From the NCBI GenBank assembly GCA_017304505.1, contig JAFKKQ010000080.1:1-7614 (forward strand): 7,614 nucleotides of DNA, read 5' to 3'. A program made the translations under genes and the position numbers. The notes beneath the pieces are model-generated. The model was given only the letters and a program-made list of their open reading frames with translations. It was not told where the DNA came from and made no database searches. Below, in pieces: positions 5,976 through 7,614 of this stretch. Each line of letters opens with the position of its first letter. The first letter of the stretch is position 1. The stretch comes from Hyphomicrobiales bacterium (GTDB lineage Bacteria > Pseudomonadota > Alphaproteobacteria > Rhizobiales > Xanthobacteraceae).

Positions 5976-6877
5976 CCGGGCTCGATGGGGGCAACGGCGC
6001 CGCGCGTTTTCTGCTCGCGGTATAACAAATATAACCCCGAAGATATGACGATGAAGGCCCCGATCAGGGTCCAGGGTCCGGGGACGTTATCGAACACCAG
6101 ATAGCCGAACGTGGTGGCCCACAGGAGCTGTGTGTACATGAACGGCGACAGCACCGACGCCGGCGCCCGGTCGTGGGCCATGATCAGCAGGAAATGGCCG
6201 ATGGAGCCGAACGCGCCCACCGCCAGTAGCAAAATCCAGTCGAACCCACCCGATGGCGCCACCCAGACGAAAGGAAGGATGGGCAACATCACCACGACTC
6301 CGACCAAATTGGCATAGAACAACGTGGTCTCGCTGGAATCGTGACGCATCACCAAGCGGGTGGTGATGGCATAACAGGCGTAGAACACTGCGGACACCAC
6401 GGAAAGCAGCGCCGCCCACTGAATGCCGCCCAGGCCCGGCCGAATGACCACCATAACACCAAGGAAGCCGACGCCGATGGCGCACCAGCGTCGCCAGCCC
6501 ACCCATTCGCCCAGCAGCGGGCCGGCCATGATCGCCACCAGGAACGGCGTCGCGAACATGATAGCCAGCGCCTCATCGAGCTGCAGGAAGCGGAACGACA
6601 AGAAGTTGAAAATCGTCGTCCCCAGCATCATCAGCGCGCGAACGATCTGGAGCCCGGGCCGGGTGGTCTTGAGCAATCCCGGCCGCGTCAGCGGGTTGGA
6701 AAAGATCAAAGCCAGGAAAAACGCGCTGACATAGCGCATCGCCACAACCTGCAGCAGATCCATGTGGCCGCCGAGGTATTTCGCCATGGCGTCGAGGCAG
6801 GCAAAGCAGGCCACCGCACCGCTCATCAGTGCGATGCCGGCCAGCCGCCGTCGCCGATCGTGCGCCGGATCGGTCAA
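5972..6877 (-). CDS. DMT-superfamily (EamA) membrane transporter
   Basis: From the chosen start this is a 301-residue inner-membrane protein with ten hydrophobic helices, near residues 11-28, 42-60, 78-95, 102-121, 129-147, 152-172, 187-203, 213-232, 243-262 and 268-286. They form two EamA repeats of five helices, the usual size and layout of drug/metabolite transporters. Family-like segments include RYVSAFF in helix 2, LDEALAIMFATPFLVAIMAGPLLGE (100-124) after the first half, and RAPASVLSPFMYTQLLWATTFGYLVF (237-262) in the second. The TTG start is chosen because GGAG lies 6 nt upstream and because it gives the normal DMT length. An ATG at 7084 would add 69 Arg/Cys/Pro-rich residues unlike any transporter, and the next internal ATG (6826) would cut into helix 1. 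The substrate is unknown; DMT members export or import amino acids, metabolites or S-adenosylmethionine. It lies just upstream of and in line with the dehydrogenase operon, and could be co-transcribed or independent. Confidence 0.88.
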   Translation of the reverse strand: MTDPAHDRRRRLAGIALMSGAVACFACLDAMAKYLGGHMDLLQVVAMRYVSAFFLALIFSNPLTRPGLLKTTRPGLQIVRALMMLGTTIFNFLSFRFLQLDEALAIMFATPFLVAIMAGPLLGEWVGWRRWCAIGVGFLGVMVVIRPGLGGIQWAALLSVVSAVFYACYAITTRLVMRHDSSETTLFYANLVGVVVMLPILPFVWVAPSGGFDWILLLAVGAFGSIGHFLLIMAHDRAPASVLSPFMYTQLLWATTFGYLVFDNVPGPWTLIGAFIVISSGLYLLYREQKTRGAVAPIEPG

Positions 6878-7159
6878 ACCGTGCTCCGCCCGGTCGGCCT
6901 GCCGCCGGTCGCCCGCACCCTTCTGCCGATCCTGCTGAGCATTGCGCCGCCTGTTCGTCTGCAAATTAGCCAACCCGCCGCAGGCTGACGAGCAGCGATT
7001 CCACCTGAGTCTCTCTCTGGCGGCCAAAGGATGGGGGCGGGCCAAGACAACGCCGGGACATCCGCACGGCGGCATGTCGAGCACGGTCCGTGCCGCTCTG
7101 CTGCGAATTTTGTTTCAACCGCAACCGCAGAGCCCATTACAGAAAATTAATTGGTTCCC

Positions 7160-7175
7160 GTGGGTTACGATCCAC
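7160..7175 (+). other. Short hairpin with a UACG tetraloop
   Basis: GTGGGT (7160-7165) pairs with ATCCAC (7170-7175), including one G:T pair, around the loop TACG. This would be a 6-bp stem capped by a UNCG-class tetraloop if transcribed rightward. It sits 7 nt before the palindrome at 7183. It could be chance, or part of an operator region. Confidence 0.3.
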
Positions 7176-7182
7176 ATGGACT

Positions 7183-7202
7183 AATTGTCGCATGCGACAA
7201 TT
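7183..7202. promoter_or_regulatory. Perfect 20-bp palindrome, probable operator
   Basis: AATTGTCGCATGCGACAATT is identical to its reverse complement over all 20 bases, with the half-site AATTGTCGCA. It is centred 53 bp before the ATG of the 64-residue membrane protein. Its TTGTCG (7185-7190) could serve as a -35 for a TTAGAT (7208-7213) -10 at 17-nt spacing, which would place the start near 7220. A dimeric repressor bound here would block that promoter. I do not recognise the half-site as that of a named regulator. Confidence 0.6.
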
Positions 7203-7245
7203 TGTGCTTAGATGCGGCAAGAACGGTGGTTTTTTGGAGATTTCC

Positions 7246-7440
7246 ATGTGGGTTCTTGGCATCTATGTCATCTTGATGATCATCGGTGACGTGATCGACC
7301 TCGGCGTCGGCGCCCTCGCTGCCCACATGTGGTCGGACACCATCGCGCTGCCGATTTTCCTGCTCTGCTACTTCGCGACGCTGGCGATCGCCTGGGTGAT
7401 CGCGGTGCGGATTGCCGAGTCGATGAAGCTCACGACCTGA
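7246..7440 (+). CDS. Small two-helix membrane protein, function unknown
   Basis: The 64-residue product has two hydrophobic segments, near residues 2-26 (WVLGIYVILMIIGDVIDLGV, interrupted by Asp15 and Asp18) and 33-54 (IALPIFLLCYFATLAIAWVIAV). A short polar tail follows (RIAESMKLTT). Acidic residues inside the first helix are uncommon and may matter for pairing or ion contact. The ATG at 7246 is chosen because GGAG lies 6 nt upstream, after a run of six T. A longer frame from 7090 would add 52 residues with no resemblance to a membrane or soluble family and would run through the palindrome. I recognise no named family. The gene converges on the ABC permease with only 7 bp between stops. Confidence 0.72.
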   Translation: MWVLGIYVILMIIGDVIDLGVGALAAHMWSDTIALPIFLLCYFATLAIAWVIAVRIAESMKLTT

Positions 7441-7447
7441 GCAGCTA

Positions 7448-7614
7448 TCAGCTTTCGCGTGTCACCGCGCTCTCATGCCAATGGCGCAGCGCGAGATGGG
7501 TGAGCCACGACAGCAGCGCAAAGATTGCGATTCCGGCGAGCGATAGCAGCAGCAACGCCGCGAACATGCGTGGGATGTTGAGGCGATAGCCCGACTCGGC
7601 AATGCGATAGGCCA
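7448..7614 (-). CDS. ABC transporter permease (NitT/TauT-like), C-terminal end
   Basis: The frame is open to the right edge, so only the last 55 codons are present and the start lies outside the window. The peptide runs AYRIAESGYRLNIPRMF, a hydrophobic helix AALLLLSLAGIAIFALLSWLTHLAL, and a short charged tail RHWHESAVTRES before TGA. This matches the last transmembrane helix and tail of binding-protein-dependent permeases in the nitrate/sulfonate/taurine group (SsuC/TauC-like), which pair with an ATPase and a periplasmic binding protein. The substrate cannot be told from this end. The assignment rests on motif resemblance only. Confidence 0.75.
   Translation of the reverse strand, partial: AYRIAESGYRLNIPRMFAALLLLSLAGIAIFALLSWLTHLALRHWHESAVTRES

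Larger units (their letters stand above)
6878..7245. other. Gene-poor divergent region between the DMT transporter and the small membrane protein
   Basis: This stretch lies between two divergently transcribed genes and should hold both promoters. It contains a hairpin (7160-7175) and a perfect 20-bp palindrome (7183-7202) on the right, next to an AT-richer patch (about 7140-7205). The left part (6878-7100) is GC-rich. Several overlapping open frames cross it, but none has family-like sequence. The one frame worth noting ends in a TTGA overlap with the transporter start (see findings). I could not identify a convincing promoter for the transporter or any riboswitch. Confidence 0.5.

Noticed and set aside
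6878..7084. N-terminal extension of the DMT transporter from the ATG at 7084
   Set aside because: The 69 extra residues are rich in Arg, Cys and Pro with no membrane or signal character. The TTG at 6877 has GGAG at good spacing and gives the usual family length.
7090..7245. N-terminal extension of the small membrane protein
   Set aside because: The extra 52 residues lack family character and cross the palindrome. The ATG at 7246 has its own GGAG site.
7420..7465. Weak inverted bases around the convergent stops (AAGCT...AGCTT)
   Set aside because: The arms are only about 5-6 bp and far apart with no T run, which does not support a terminator.

Overview
The window is GC-rich and looks like a chromosomal segment from an alphaproteobacterium, most likely Hyphomicrobiales (Bradyrhizobiaceae/Xanthobacteraceae-like). 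This is inferred from three things: the protein families (a Bug/TctC binding protein and a dehydrogenase cluster of rhizobial type), the codon bias, and palindromic repeats whose ends read GTCATTCCGGGG or translate as SLGPRFRGDE, as in those genomes. No tRNA, rRNA, CRISPR array, transposase or phage gene was seen.

Layout. Bases 2-412 (+) are the 3' end of a tripartite-tricarboxylate-type periplasmic binding protein. An 82-bp convergent gap follows, holding a hairpin at 428-477. Bases 495-5914 (-) form one compact transcription unit. In transcription order it holds E1 alpha and E1 beta of a thiamine-diphosphate 2-oxo acid/acetoin-type dehydrogenase (13-nt overlap), a 154-bp gap filled by a palindromic repeat, a succinate-semialdehyde-type aldehyde dehydrogenase, a small lipocalin-like protein (4-nt gap) and the lipoyl E2 acyltransferase (13-nt gap). 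There is no E3 gene here. Upstream on the same strand is a ten-helix DMT/EamA transporter (5972-6877, TTG start). A 368-bp region without a convincing gene (6878-7245) separates it from a divergent 64-residue membrane protein (7246-7440, +). That region contains a perfect 20-bp palindrome and a small hairpin. At the right edge is the 3' end of an ABC transporter permease (7448-7614, -), convergent with the small gene.

How the genes may work together. E1 would decarboxylate a 2-oxo acid, or cleave acetoin, on thiamine diphosphate. E2 would pass the acyl group to CoA through its single lipoyl domain, with a lipoamide dehydrogenase supplied from elsewhere. The aldehyde dehydrogenase sits between E1 and E2. 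It could oxidise an aldehyde released by E1/E2 (acetaldehyde, if acetoin is the substrate) or make the 2-oxo acid from a semialdehyde. The real substrate cannot be read from the sequence.

Most unusual points: a palindromic repeat lies in frame in the E2 linker and is translated; a second repeat of another type fills the E1 beta-ALDH gap up to the ALDH ribosome binding site; a lipocalin-like gene is embedded in a dehydrogenase operon; and a perfect 20-bp palindrome precedes the small membrane protein.
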